Shown in pieces: positions 34,301-46,635 of a stretch of DNA of 64,000 bases (its first letter is position 1; the number at the start of each line of letters is the position of its first letter). The notes under the pieces are model-generated. The model saw nothing but the letters and a program-made list of their open reading frames with translations. It searched no databases and was not told where the DNA came from. The position numbers and the translations under genes are program-made. Origin of the DNA: Jaapia argillacea MUCL 33604 (Eukaryota > Basidiomycota > Agaricomycetes > Jaapiales > Jaapiaceae); contig KL197731.1 in NCBI GenBank assembly GCA_000697665.1, positions 272,563 to 336,562 on the forward strand. Direction: 5' to 3'.

Positions 34301-37300
34301 GTCACAACCCCGCATCTCATCCCTCACTGGACATGGCATCGGACACGCCCTGAAGGGTAAAGCGGATCAGCTCTTTTATCCCCCCTTACTCGTCATGCAC
34401 CCTCAAACACCGTTCGTGTTAAGTCGAGAAGACGCGTCAGCATCTCCTCCCTCGCTGAACATGGGATTGGACACGCTTTTGAAGGGTGACGCGTATCAGC
34501 TCGTCTTACTCGTCACACACCCTCAAACACCGTCGAGAAGAGGGAATCGATCCAGGGTAATTCTCGAGCATGTCGAATTCATTGTGAAGCCGAGGGTTGG
34601 GTGCGGAACGTTTTGGGGGTATCCTGCGCCCCGAAGGGTCAGCACTTTCCCTCCAGGCTGGTGACGCGTATCAACTCCCTTCTCAACCCTCGAATGTCGA
34701 GAGAAGAGCGAATCGATCCAGGGTAATTCTCGAGCATGTCTAATTCGTTGTGAAGCCGAGGGTTGGGTGCGGAACGTTTTGGGGGTATCCTGCGCCCCGA
34801 AGGGCCAGCACTTTCCCCCCAGGCTGGTGACGCGATCAACTCCCTTCTCGTCACCCACCCTCGAACACCGTCAAGAGAAGAGTGAAATCGATCCCTGCAT
34901 TTTCGAGCCTATCGAATTCATTGTGAAGCCTAGGTTGGGTGCGTTATTAGCCCTGATGGGGAAATATCCTGGGTTCGTAGCGTCGCAACTCTTCTCCGCT
35001 GGTGGTCACGCGATATCGCTGGGTCACGGGATTGGACGTGCCCTGAGGGGTGAGCGTGACCACCCACGCGTCCTCCTACTACAGTCACAACCCCACATCT
35101 CTTACCCCACCGGACACGGGATTGGACACGCCCCGAAGGCTCTCCTCCAGACTTGTCAGGCGTCCGCATCTCCTCCCTCGCTGAACCTGGGGTTGGAGAC
35201 ATTTTCAAAAATGACGCGCACCTCCTTACCCGTCACACACCCTCAAACACCGTCGGGAGAAGGCCGAATCGACTCTGATTATTTTTGAGCCTGTCAATGT
35301 CATGGTGAAGAGGCTGGGTCCGTTACCTCTGATGGGGAATGTTGGGGAATTATCCTGGCTTGGTTAGTGGAATCATCACACCTTTCTTCCCTTGGCTGTC
35401 ACGCGATCTCGCTGGGTCATGGGATTGGATGCGGCCTCCCTACGATGGTCACAACCCCGCATCTCATCCCTCACTGGACATGGGATCGGACAAGCCCCGA
35501 AGGGTCAGCACCTTCCCTCAGTGAACATGGGATTTGATACGCACTGAAGAGTGACGCCTATCAGCTCTCTTACCCCCTCAATCCTCACGCGCCCTCAAAC
35601 ACCGTTCTTGACGAGTCGAGAGAAGAGCGAAATCGACACCGAGTATTTTCGAGCCTATCGGCTTCATTGTGAAACCTAGGTTGGGTGCATTACCCGGTCA
35701 CGTGCCTAGCGTAGCGATCTCACTGGGTCATGGGATTGGACGTGCCCTGAGGGGTGAATTCCTCGCTTGCTACTGGGCAAAGACTCCATCAGGGCTGCTG
35801 CTGGCTAGTGACATCTTCTGCCACTAGCCACTCGCCTGGCTAGCACCCCTTTGCCCTACGTCTACCCTATCACAAGCTCGCCGTCTATGCGGCTTGTCGT
35901 CAGCCTCCTACTAGCCTTGGGATTGGGCCCCTCCGTGTCCTGCCACGTTACGGTTGCAACGTTACTCGCTCATCCTATCAGAGTGCACTCCCCCCGCGGC
36001 TGGACAGCCTCTTCGTCTCACCCTGTGGTGTATACGACACTCTTGTCGTCAGGCACCTTGGTGCTACTGGTCCTACCCTTCCTCCTTTCGCTGGTCCTCG
36101 GCTCCCTCCGAGTCCCCCTGCAGGGACGCCCACCCACGTTTTCAACTGCCCTATCACAGCCCTCGTCACTTACTACTGGTCGTACAACCTTTTCACTCAT
36201 CCGACTGGTCATACAATCCCGTCATCACTTGCATCACGACCTTCCTTTTCCCTCCCTTTCTTACTGGATCGTCGGCCTCCCTTCCCTTGCGCCTAATAGT
36301 CCCCTCCGCCTTCTATCGATCCGCCATATTAGTGGTGCACTGCTACACGACAGCGTATTCCCTCCTATCACTGGACAAGGCCGCCAGCTATATTTTGGGC
36401 CGCCTTTGCTCCACCCTATCGGAATGATCGCCGTACTACCTCCCTTGCTTAACGTATCGGGCTTGGTACCGTATTGCTACCACCTATGGTCAGGTGGTTC
36501 GCTGCCAATCGGGAATCCCCTTTTGCGTCTCGCATCCAATCATGCACGACATGGCATGGTTGGTGGATGGCCAATGGAACGTATCGTCTATCTTTCGTTG
36601 GTCCGTTGGCCCAATCACGGATACCGACCTTCCCTTCGAATCGATCCTGCATGTCAAGGCGTTTTGGCCAATCACTCATATCTGCCAGCATCTACGTTTT
36701 TGTTCGCATCAGATCCGAGAGACTTGCCTTGATCTCCTTGGATCTTTGCCTCCGTTTCGTGATGTCGTACCGCTTGGGTTCTTCAGCCCCTTTCTTACCT
36801 TTCCCTCCACTCCACTTTGAAGTTGATTGTGCTTCTTGGCGTGCAAGTAACATAACCTTTTTGTTTTCGTCATTCTGCCTTCTCCCCTTACTTTTCATCT
36901 TGACACAACCTTATTCTTCGCTCGCTCGTTTTTGCTTGATCTTCTGGATCGCTAACTCACGTCTAATTCTACCTCTGACACCTTTTTCGCAACAGTCCGA
37001 GAATACACTCCGAACGTTATCGAGCCTTCCTTCGGCCTTGGGAGGATTCTGTATGCGTTGCTTGAGCATAGTTTCTGGTGCAGGGAACAGGATGTGGATC
37101 GTGGGGTATGTTTTCCTTTTCTCTTATCAATTTTCGCATCCTCCTTTGCGTTTTCACTTTGGTTGGTTCTCCCGCCGAGTTTATCGCGTGGGCTCATCCT
37201 TGGTCTTGTGCTCGCGCGCCCACACACTAGTCTTGCGAACCTGCCTTGGGTTCTACCCCCTGTTACTTTGTCACGATCGGACGAACCTAAGATCTCATTC

Positions 37301-38948
37301 GCCCCTGTTTGCTTACCTCACCCGTTTCGCCCCCACCTCTGTCTTCTCCCGACGACCTCACTGTCTCACGTGCCCTCCGTCTCACTTCTTTAGGTTCTCT
37401 CACTTCCCCCACTCGTGGCACCTACGAAAGTACTCATTGTGCCATTGAGCTCGAAAGAAGAGTTTGATCCACTTGTTGCTGAAGTTTGTACGTATCAACT
37501 TGTTTCGTTGCATCTCTTCATCGCCATCTACTCGTCGTTCACTTTCCGCTGACCTTCCAACCTAACCCTACTCGTTTTGACTTCTCCCATCTCATCTGAC
37601 CATATCTCATCTCATCGGACCTATCCCATCTCGTTTAAAACTCGGCGCTTTACATCGTCCTCTCACCCCCACCCCCCACCTTCGTCCCTGGTTTACCCCG
37701 CAATTCCCTTTCCCTCGCTTCATTTAATTAAATTCTCCACCCCACTCTTCCCCACCCGATGACGATCGCTTCTGACCTTGCCCTCCTTGACAGCGTCGAA
37801 ACTCCGCAAAGCAGGTATCTTCTCCCGCGTCGACGATTCCAACACTTCGATCGGGAAACGATATGCGAGGAATGATGAACTTGGGACACCTTTTGGGTTG
37901 ACTCTTGATTTTGCTTGTGAGCCTTTCGTTCTTCTTGTTCTGTTGTTGGTCTTGAGGGTTCGACCCCATCCCTGTCAACCCCTTCTTCTTCGTTCCATTC
38001 CGCCTCGCATATCCCCAATTCTGGAGTCCAGTTCTGTTCGACTACGTCGATACCCTCGTTTCATGACCTAGCCTCCTCGGTTTATAACTTCGTCTCCTCG
38101 GATTATGACCTCGCCCCTCTTTCTATGACTTCACCCCTCTTTCTATGATTTCGCCCCCTTCATTCCATTCCATCATTCCCCATTATACCCCCCTCCTATT
38201 TTCTCCGGGGTCGTACCGAGCGTCAAATACTGACATTTCCCGATTTTTCGGCGTTGACAGCTGTTCAAAATAGGACAATGACGCTGCGGTGAGTCTTTCG
38301 AACCTAGCTCGGTCTATCACCCATTCTCCGGTGTGGCTTTATTCTGTTTTCCGTGTTTTTCTCCGCCTTTGGGTGGTTTCTTTCTCTATGTTCGAGTGGT
38401 TTTTTCGTCCATGCCTCGGGGAGTTCTCGGTCAGCCTTTTGGTGGTCCCGACCAGCCTACTGTCGGATCAGGAACCCATCACCCATCACCACCATCACTA
38501 TCCATGCATTCCTTCGTCCATCATTTCCTCCGTTCATCATTCACACTCTCGCCCTCATAATCACATCAATCCAAATTTTTCAAATCCTAATTGCTAACTC
38601 TGTCGCCATCTGGACTTCCTCGCACCCTCTGTCTGGACTTCTCATTATTGCCATGCTTTTTTCATCCCATTTTTCTCTCCACTAATATTCTCACGTTGTT
38701 GCTTCACGACATTCCGTCTTCTTGACACTTCCACGCGAGCACCATGCCAACTCCCCCCATGCCCATGCGTTTCATCATGCTGACTCTTTGGCTTTTCTGT
38801 TGATAGGGAACGTGATACGACTGCTCAACTTATTGGCGACATTGATGAGGTTATTTCTGTTGTCACGGAGCTTGTTCAAGGCACGATGGAGTGGGCTGAT
38901 GCGTGTAGCAAGTTGCCTGTCTACGATGGCACTCAAGCGGTCGACTGA
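31389..38948 (+). CDS. GRS1: Glycyl-tRNA synthetase (class II), probably cytosolic and mitochondrial forms
   Basis: Charges tRNA-Gly with glycine. Class II motifs: [20 protein letters not shown] (motif 1), [20 protein letters not shown] (motif 2), [18 protein letters not shown] (motif 3), then the anticodon-binding domain ([45 protein letters not shown]). The ATG at 31389 gives [20 protein letters not shown], a typical mitochondrial presequence; a second in-frame ATG at 31482 gives [20 protein letters not shown] for the cytosol. A Lys-rich insert (about 31940-32000) lies in the insertion between motifs 1 and 2. Four ordinary introns are followed by five large ones: 33261-36995, 37106-37393, 37488-37793, 37917-38260 and 38289-38806. 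Between the last two is a 28-nt exon. All joins keep phase and family sequence. Stop TGA 38946-38948. Confidence 0.93.
33470..35760. repeat. Array of long degenerate direct repeats inside a glycyl-tRNA synthetase intron
   Basis: The core TTCATTGTGAAGCCGAGG recurs in variants at 33730, 34126, 34578, 34744, 34917, 35299 and 35663, spaced 396, 452, 166, 173, 382 and 364 bp. Each core follows a block like GAGAAGAGCGAAATCGATC. Phrases such as TGGGTCATGGGATTGGAC and CTCACTGGACATGGGATCGG recur between cores. Two neighbouring copies (about 34540-34670 and 34705-34840) are nearly identical over about 130 bp, so duplication is fairly recent there. No transposon terminus, reverse transcriptase or transposase frame was found. 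Confidence 0.85.
35770..36990. other. Pyrimidine-rich remainder of the 3.7-kb intron
   Basis: Downstream of the direct repeats the intron is C/T-rich and stays open for 293 codons in one plus frame (35851-36732), but that frame starts with TTG, has no family likeness and overlaps other long frames. It reads as low-complexity intron sequence. The intron acceptor, a CCTTTTTCGCAACAG tract, ends at 36995. Confidence 0.5.
38061..38160. repeat. Minisatellite, about five 21-bp units, in an intron
   Basis: Units of the form TTATGACCTCGCCCCTC, about 21 bp, repeat imperfectly through intron 37917-38260 of the glycyl-tRNA synthetase gene. This helps explain its unusual 344-bp length. Confidence 0.7.
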
Positions 38949-41276
38949 GATGATGATGAGATGGACGACCAAATTTTGATCTCCGTGCTTGGTGGAGGAT
39001 CTGTAGAGACTCATTGTTAGTTTAGAGTGTAAAAGCTCGGTGAGATCTGGGGTGAAGACTTGTGATGAATCAATATGACCCGGCCGAGACGTTGGATGAG
39101 TGGCAAATATCTTTTATGATTTGTATGAAAAGACAAAGGGGAATCCGGAAGGTACACTGGAGCACTCCCGATTGGTACGATGGATCGACATGACATCCTG
39201 GCTGCAGACGCATATGCTCTCGTACTTCGGAATTCCGATCAGCATGGTCACATCGATATTCATGAAATCTTGGACACACACGGATGATGCCGACGACCTT
39301 TGAGATGAGCCGCAGTAAGTGGTTCTTCATTGTCGTCGGCCATCTAGTGGCCGGAGGGTATAGGTATCGAATCTTGGGAAAATCACCAAATGGCAAGAGG
39401 TGGCAGCTGACGGTTGAGCATGGGTTTCTGAAAAGAGTGCCGTGAGTATTTGTATAAGGGGGATACCACGATCCAAGAAAACGTGGTCAACGTGGATGCA
39501 TTTACACGCATTAACGCCTACAGACTACCGGTATTCATGCGAAAGTGAAGGTTTCTTCAACGTTATCCTCGGAAGATGCCAGGGCAACAATCCTAATTTT
39601 CCTGTGCAGATGTCGTACATCATGGCCCTGGTCAGGTCAGGTCTTCGGAGCCGCTATTTTTGAGGGGATGGATGGATAAAGCACTGTCAACCCATCGCAG
39701 TGGGCGTTGTTTCCGTGGTACATGTCAGAAGGACGATGGTCCGAGGTTGATTGGTCTTTCGGGTGTGATCTTTTCTCCGCCTTGTGCGTATTGTGACGAC
39801 GAAAGGGAGGTATACATCCGCCTGATCCTGTAGAAGGAGATAGTATGAATGAGCTTGGAGCTGAAGGTTTGGTGCTGCGAGCGGGGCAGAGAAAGGGTAC
39901 AAGATAGACTCGTTGGAGCGTAGCCTAGACAATGGCCCTTAGGATCATCGCAAACGCTATTTCCTGCAAGGCTTCTCGACGGCGAACTCGAGTCTGTTTG
40001 TGTTCGGAAGGTCAAGTGCCAATGTCATATGAACGTATATGAACAACCTCGACTCACTTTCATGTCAGCAGTTGAACACTGACCACGTCGATGGTGTGAA
40101 AGTGGTTCAAATGGGGTGAACGATGATGTCAGGAAACGTGTTTTGGGCACTGGAAAGTAACAGAGCCCGGTTCATACTGTAAACCTAAGAGTCGAGGGTG
40201 ATGGTGGGGGTAGGACCGGAGTTCAAAGAGGGTACCGGCAAATTCGGCGAGAGCTTGACAGTGAGTCAAACTGTGTCAAAGGACGATAAAGGAGAGAGAA
40301 AAACGTGGTGGTATGCCGAGCTTCATGGAGCAAGTAAGGTTACGGAAAGACCACCTTGAAGTACCGGAAATGGTAGATAGGGCGCCAGCCACCAAGAATT
40401 AATAGAAATCAGGAAATCTGCAGCTTGAACCGTATCGAGCGCATCTAGAGTGGGTGTGCCTGTACAAAGAGACGAGCTTCTAAGGGGGAACCGCAAGGGA
40501 TCGAACCTGAGTCTGAGTCGTGCTAAGATGGAAATCTGGAAACATACCATTGCTTATCGTCTTGAGGCGATGAAGTCCTCTAAACCTTGAAGACACGGCG
40601 AGAAGAAGTTGTACGTAAAGCTTGTAGATGTACCCCCGCTATTCCAGTTCCGCGGCAGGTCGATAGTTCTCCCTCATTCAACTTTCCCTTCTCCGGTGGC
40701 GATTGGATGGCAACAGCGTACACGTATTCCAACATGAGATGGGGTGGAATGAGAGATCAGACATTACCCAGGCCATGACCGCAGGAACATTCGTAGCACG
40801 ACGGGGACATGGGGGAATGAATTGGGAGCTGCCTCAAGGCAAACAGGAAGACGTATAGGCTGATATGCCCGTAGCTAAAGCCTGATGTATAGAACGGAGA
40901 GGTACAACTAGAGGAAGATTTAGGAAATTATGAAAGCGGTATGGAGGGTGGGCACCCTTATCTGGCAGCAACCGCCGGAAGCAATCCGGTGAGCCCGTTG
41001 TCGAAATCGCTTCGAGATGGGCACACGCTCATCTTCGAAAACGAGTGCCCAATTAGCCGGATTTGCGATGCATGACGAAAAATGCAACGTGAGATCAATT
41101 CCGTGTCTCAGGGTCCGGTTAGTATAAAGCTAATCTGTTTCACCGTCGAATTTTCGTCTCCAACCTCCCAGCGCCATAGGCCTCTTGCGACCCATTCATC
41201 CGCCTCCTTCCGAGCCTATTTCACCTGAATCTCATTCTCTTCGCGTCTTTCTTCATCTACATTGCCACCCACCACC
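38949..41276. other. Gene-poor region of 2.3 kb
   Basis: A plus-strand frame (39100-39303) containing FYDLYEKTKGNPEGTLEHSR looks coding but is short and unplaced, and GYRYRILGKSPNGKRWQLTV near 39350-39420 is in another frame. They could be exons of one unrecognised gene. Overlapping minus frames at 39687-40015 and 40323-40550 have no family features. No transfer RNA was found. Confidence 0.3.
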
Positions 41277-41983
41277 ATGTCGACGCGTACACACACCACC
41301 GCCAAGTCGAATAAATCCATCCCCGCGGAGCAAATTATTGCCCTGCCGAGTTTATCGTGCGCTCTTTCTTCACTGCCGCAAGCGAAAAGCTTGGACAGTG
41401 TTTCATTACACCAAACCTCAATGTCAGCGCAGCGAGCAGCAGAAAGTGAGGCAAAGGTACGATCTCCGTTATGTTCGGGTTTGTCGCGGTCCTAATCAAG
41501 CCTTCCATCTCAGCTAAAGAAAGCATTGTCAAAAACGGCTGCATCACCATCAGCACAAAACCTCAGCGGCTACGTGCTACCGGTACGAGACTTCCTTATA
41601 CCACTAGTCTATGTTGGTCCTGAACCTTTCTCTGTCAGCAATCACCAGATCACGACCAAGGGTTGATGATGCGGAAGCCGGTGAGTACATCCGCACTATT
41701 CGAATATCACTTTTATTGACCTCTCTTTTCTGCTGCAGCTGAGATCAAAATTACAAGTTTGAGACCCTAGACTTCTCTTCCTCTTTCTCTCTGGGACTTT
41801 GCAGACCTCCTCCGGCGCGTTGTGAACACAAAATGTACTATACCATCATCATCGGCATCATTCCTCTCGACTGCACACCTTAGACTTCGCATTTATTCCC
41901 TATCGTTACATCGCTTTCTTGCTTTGCTCTCACTGGTTTGGTTCTCCGCTGCACGGATCGGCGGAATCTACTTACGATACTAG
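41277..41983 (+). CDS. Hypothetical small protein, possibly tail-anchored
   Basis: Not recognised. ATG 41277 opens MSTRTHTTAKSNKSIPAEQI, a Ser/Thr-rich stretch ending MSAQRAAESEAK. Plausible short introns (donors gtacga at 41458, ggtacg near 41580, gtgagt near 41681; acceptors ctcag, gtcag, ctgcag, tttgcag) join it to LKKALSKTAASPSAQNLSGY, QSPDHDQGLMMRKP and AEIKIT. The last exon reads LLRRVVNTKCTIPSSSASFL and ends in a hydrophobic segment, FLALLSLVWFSAARIGGIYL, before TAG 41981-41983. That makes about 160 residues with a C-terminal anchor. The splice signals are good, but the lack of a family match leaves both gene and joins uncertain. Confidence 0.35.
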
Positions 41984-44655
41984 TATGTCATGTACTCATC
42001 CATTTCTCTTGCCTGTCTTTACATAGAGTTGCCCGTGTCGCACACAATACACTATTTGCGCGTCCCTGAACACGAGTGCACCCCAAAAATTCAAAAGTCT
42101 CAGCTGAGCGGCGCAGGCCCAGACCGACCTCTCTTCCTTGACTCTGCCTAATCTGGTATGCTTCCCATGCTTCTCCATCACCTCGGTTACGACAACTCTA
42201 AACCATACTCACTCATGTTTCTTGTTCTCGTTTTCAAAAGTTCCCATCATCGATGCATCGTCTCATCCATAGACCGTATCGCGACATTTTATACAGTCCA
42301 GGTGACCGAGCTAGCACATCCTGGAGTACGATCAGGAATTGCATGGATATCCTCGCCTATCTGCTGCTATCATCGCCTCAACATCGATAGTGCCACCAGT
42401 TTGACCGTGTAACGGTCGACTCGGAACGAGTGTGATATCACGCTTGAAGCTTGAAGTCCGTCGTCGCTCACCTCACTCTCACAGACTGAACGCTGTGTGG
42501 ACCATGGCCTTCTACGGCCAATCACCATTGATGCGATGCCTATCTGCGCTATGCCGACTTGGCTTCCTTTCTTCCCATCTCGAAAGGAATTTGTGATCCC
42601 CCGTCAACCCGGAGTCTTTGCCTCCAAGTGTACGAATCCATAACTACCAATTCCGTAGGTGTTCCTTGCGGAAAGGTGCGGTTTTCGCTGATCTATCATT
42701 ACTTTTGACTTTAGCATTGAGGTAATTGGGAAGCCCCACTCCCAAATACAAATCAAGATTTCCGACGTCATCGTTCCCTCGGACAATGATTACAGAACAA
42801 GTGAAGGTTTTCGATTCCTTTGTCGTTGCCGGAGGAAGTGGTACAAGATCTTGGTCGATGATCCTACAATCGTATTTCAACAACCCCAATCCTACGTTCT
42901 CGCACGGAAACCGCGTGCAGCAGCTCGTCGCTCATCGGAGTAATGTCCAGCCTCTTCTTCAACATTGTGAGTGCCTCCGATGCGGTCCGAGGAGCGGTGC
43001 GTTTGCAAAGGTATCCCGCCTACCCAGTGGGACCCATCCCCGACGCTCAGGGATTTCTTGCACTACCCACATAAACTATTGACTCGGAGACTTAAAGCAG
43101 CAACGCCCACAGATCTATACCGGTGATCTTACACGTAAGTAGTCCATTTCACCTCCCACTTTATCGCTTACGTCCCGTCGCAGCTCAAGTGGGTATCCCT
43201 TCTGCCTCCCGTACCTGCGAAACCTATCCATCGACACCGATATTCCCGATCTACTTTTCTCTGACCGATCCCGTCCCATCAGACAAAGGCTTGGGGGACT
43301 ATCGCGGCGTTTAGAAGTCTGAATCCTATCGCCGCTTGCCATATTCTTACGAGAGCGTAGGGCTTACACGCCGTAGTGACCCGAACTATGCCAGAAGTGT
43401 ATAGCTTATCTGGCTTCTTCTTTGATTGATAATTGCCCCCCCTCCCTCACCAAGGACGAGAGCGGCCTTGGAGTGGACACCGTCTACATATCGTAATACC
43501 CTTGCCACCGAACGGTTGATGAAGATTTGCCGCACTGCTGAATACATGTCCGGCAGGCAATCAATCTTATCCTTATCATCTTCTTGAGAGCTGCGTACCT
43601 CAGGTTCGTCCGTTTGTAGCTTTCCACGATTTGTCTTGCGCGGAAAACGCCTCTACTTTTTTTTCTGACGCCGGTGCACGATGTTGTTTTACCTCACAGG
43701 AGACTTGTTCATCAGTTCGGCGGAAGACGACTGTCGCTCTCTCGCAGTCTGTATAACCATGCAGGTATCCAACCTTTAGCCATGCATGCATACCCGAGGG
43801 GATGGACTTGAACATTGAAGTCGCGCTTTGAGAGAAGGTTTCGTTTCGAAATGGAATCTAATGGAATTCGTCGATGTGTCTAGGAACGTGCCTTGAAGCT
43901 TTACTCTTCATCAAAGATCGGGATTAGGTCTAGACAATGCCTTGTAAAGTTGTAGCTGAGTTGTGGTGTACCCGTGTTTCGACGAGCATTCTAATGTATT
44001 GATATTTATGAACTACTGGCCCTCGATACATGTCCCCGAATCCTTATTCTTTTGACGCAAGTCAGCCCAAGGCGATCGCGTAGCTAAGGATATCATGTGC
44101 TGGGAATCGCCACGTTTTCCATCGTATCTCGGACACTTGGTCCGACACCTCTTCCGGTGCCACTGCCACTCGCAACTTTGATTGCCTCTCTCTCGGTGCC
44201 TCGCAAGCAACCAACGGCCTTTCTCTGTGCACTTTAGATTCGGCTTGGGCTTGAATCCGTATGTATCAGAAACACGTTCCTCAACAACGACCAACTCACT
44301 TCTTACAAGAATCACACGGAAAGACCTGATATCCGGTCTTACGTCCGTTGTTATCTTTATCTCTTTAGGTTGCTCGAGGTCGGCACACCGAGACCTCCAG
44401 ATTATTAGTGCCCGCTGTTCGGCACAATCCAGCGTACTGTCGGTTTTGAGTGAGCCCTCCTCACAGCGTGTGGCTGCCGAAGAGCTGGGCACTAACGGAG
44501 ATCATGAAGACAAGACGCCGTCGAGGCTGTAGTCATGAAACGTAGCGTTTCTCCGTTCGCGCCACGTTCGAGGTGTGCAATTTCTTTAGGACTGGTATAA
44601 AGGGAGCTCAATCTTGAGGTATCCGTTACTCGCTAGACTCCACATAGACTTAGAC
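41984..44655. other. Region without a confident gene
   Basis: Coding-like fragments occur on the plus strand at about 42757-42935 (DYRTSEGFRFLCRCRRKWYK, then VLARKPRAAARR) and, in a different frame, about 42935-43070 (SASDAVRGAVRLQRYPAYPV), consistent with exons or a decayed gene. A frame at 42158-42412 and a minus frame at 44013-44492 have no recognisable features. The 44100-44600 part probably holds the promoter of the next gene. Confidence 0.3.
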
Positions 44656-46202
44656 ATGGGCGGCGGATTCGATAAGCTTGTCGACGATATCATCATAGAG
44701 GTTTTGTGCGCTCTGTCCGTACCGGATATTCTATCCATCAGACAGGTAAGCTTATTTTCATCTTGTCCAACCGCATTAGAGGTTCTCAACCCCAACGGAA
44801 ACTAGACGTCGAAACGACTTTCCCTCCTTACACGCCTCCGTAATATCTGGCATCACAAATTCTGTTGCGAAGTCCTTAGCTGCAACCTCCCCATCCCGGG
44901 CCATGTCGTCCCACTCCCCTCTATCCCGGCTTCCGATCTTGAATGGCGGACCAGACGAGCCATGAGACTCAAGAATAGATGGCGGACCTCAGGTCCGGAT
45001 ACCATAACCACCTTCGATTTACCGGTGGGAGATGAGGATGTACATCAGGTTACGGTAATGGCAGGCGGAAGACAAGTGTTGACGGTACACACGAATCGGA
45101 TAGTTCTCTGGCGAATCTCGGGTGTTGTGGGGAGGGCTTTGAACGTAAGTCGAATGGGAGAGTATGTTTTCCCATTGGATGAAGTTTGTCGTGTGGTGAG
45201 GGATCCTTCGTCTTCTGACATCGTGGCCGTCGCTACGGAACGGAGGTGAGTAACATTTGTCGATCCTTCGCTTTCCGTAAGATACTGACTATCCAAAATC
45301 AGGCCCGATTCACCCGTTGTCATCCTATCGACCGGCCCGGGCGCGATATTCACTCAATTGTGCTACTATCCTGTTGTACAAGGCGTGGTTGTGGGCCTTT
45401 ACGACCACCTCCTGTTGTCAAGTGTGTCACCTAGTTCCGAAGCCGTTGGCGGAGTGGAGGTTCGCGATTGGCGTTCCGGCGGACGCGGTTCTATCCTTTT
45501 CCCTGAAGAACCAGGACTTGTAAGTACCCTCAACTTTAAAACTTCTTTGTCTGAATGTCAGTCTGTTTATTGCAGTTCGGAAGATTCTTGGACTTCCAGT
45601 TCTTCAATTCACATATACTTCTTGTGTGGGAAGAATGTCTTAGCGTTTACGCGCTGCCGAACATACCTTCCTCTGGTCAACTTATTGCCGATCCTGTCAA
45701 GATTTACCGTTTCGCGGAGCCTCTGACGCACCCAGTCTCATTTACGACTTGTAAACCACGACTTTTACCAGACGTTCAGCCACCCTCGGAGTCTACATCC
45801 TCGAGTCGATCTCTCACTATCGTTGCCCGGCCACGATATCGACCCTCGGGTTTGGTCCACACATTACTACGGCCACTGCCAGTTGAGGACGACCCTTTCC
45901 CTTTTGGCCTCATCCGCATTCCTCAGCGCGGTAACGACCAGATTTGTACCGCTTCCTGTCTCGGCCCCAGTGGACGAGGAGTTTGGGTCGGGAACAATAC
46001 CGTTCATCGGTGTAGTCCTGTTGCGTTGATGGTACCCTTTTGTGAGATGCAATTGACGGTCGATTTGGCGATGAACATACCTGTTTGTACCATTGAGAAG
46101 GAGGTTAGTGCCCGCCCATATTGCATTGATTTTGATGATGGAATGGGACGTTTGGTTGTGGGCTCTGAGCATGGAAAAGTGTCCATCATAGATTTGGTTT
46201 GA
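44656..46202 (+). CDS. F-box protein with propeller-like C-terminal body
   Basis: Likely SCF substrate adaptor. ATG 44656 gives MGGGFDKLVDDIIIEVLCAL, then SVPDILSIRQTSKRLSLLTR, an F-box across the first intron (44745-44804). The body has spaced beta-strand-like blocks (VTVMAGGRQVLTVHTNRIVL, FGRFLDFQFFNSHILLVWEE, CIDFDDGMGRLVVGSEHGKV), as in basidiomycete F-box/WD-like proteins, though no canonical WD dipeptide series is visible. Three short introns; stop TGA 46200-46202. An ATG 42 nt upstream (44614) is in frame but adds MRYPLLARLHIDLD before the F-box, so 44656 is preferred. It is not closely related to the duplicated F-box pair. Confidence 0.8.
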
Positions 46203-46635
46203 GCTGGCTGATGCTTCGGCAGAATACTAGAGATAGTTCACATAGATATTAATGTATCGCATTGCATATATCGTTCTGCTCCCTATAGATACTTTGTAAT
46301 TTTGACTAGTACCATAATACTGCTTTGACTTACCGTCTTCATCCCCTAAGTTTCCTGACCACTATTCTTACGAGACCTTGCGACTAGTCAAAGCAAGTCA
46401 GACCAGACGTCGAGTCGAAAAGACAGCAAAGCCACGTGGCAGCGCCTAATATGGTTGGCACGCGAAAGCAGCGTTGAGTCCGCCACTGGCCCACCGCACA
46501 GGCCCCATCTTCTCTCCCTTCAACTTTTACCTGCTGCCTGCTCGCAGTTCGATGCACGATACACGTTCTCACCACGTTCTCTGAATTTATTGTCTTCAGC
46601 TTATTTGCCGTTTTATTCACACAATTCCACCTATA

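Noticed and set aside
35851-36732. 293-codon open frame inside the large intron
   Set aside because: Starts with TTG, C/T-rich low complexity, no family features, overlaps other long frames; treated as intron sequence.
40440-40530. Possible minus-strand tRNA (TTCGATC-like T loop)
   Set aside because: The would-be T stem does not pair fully and no matching acceptor, D or anticodon arms were found.
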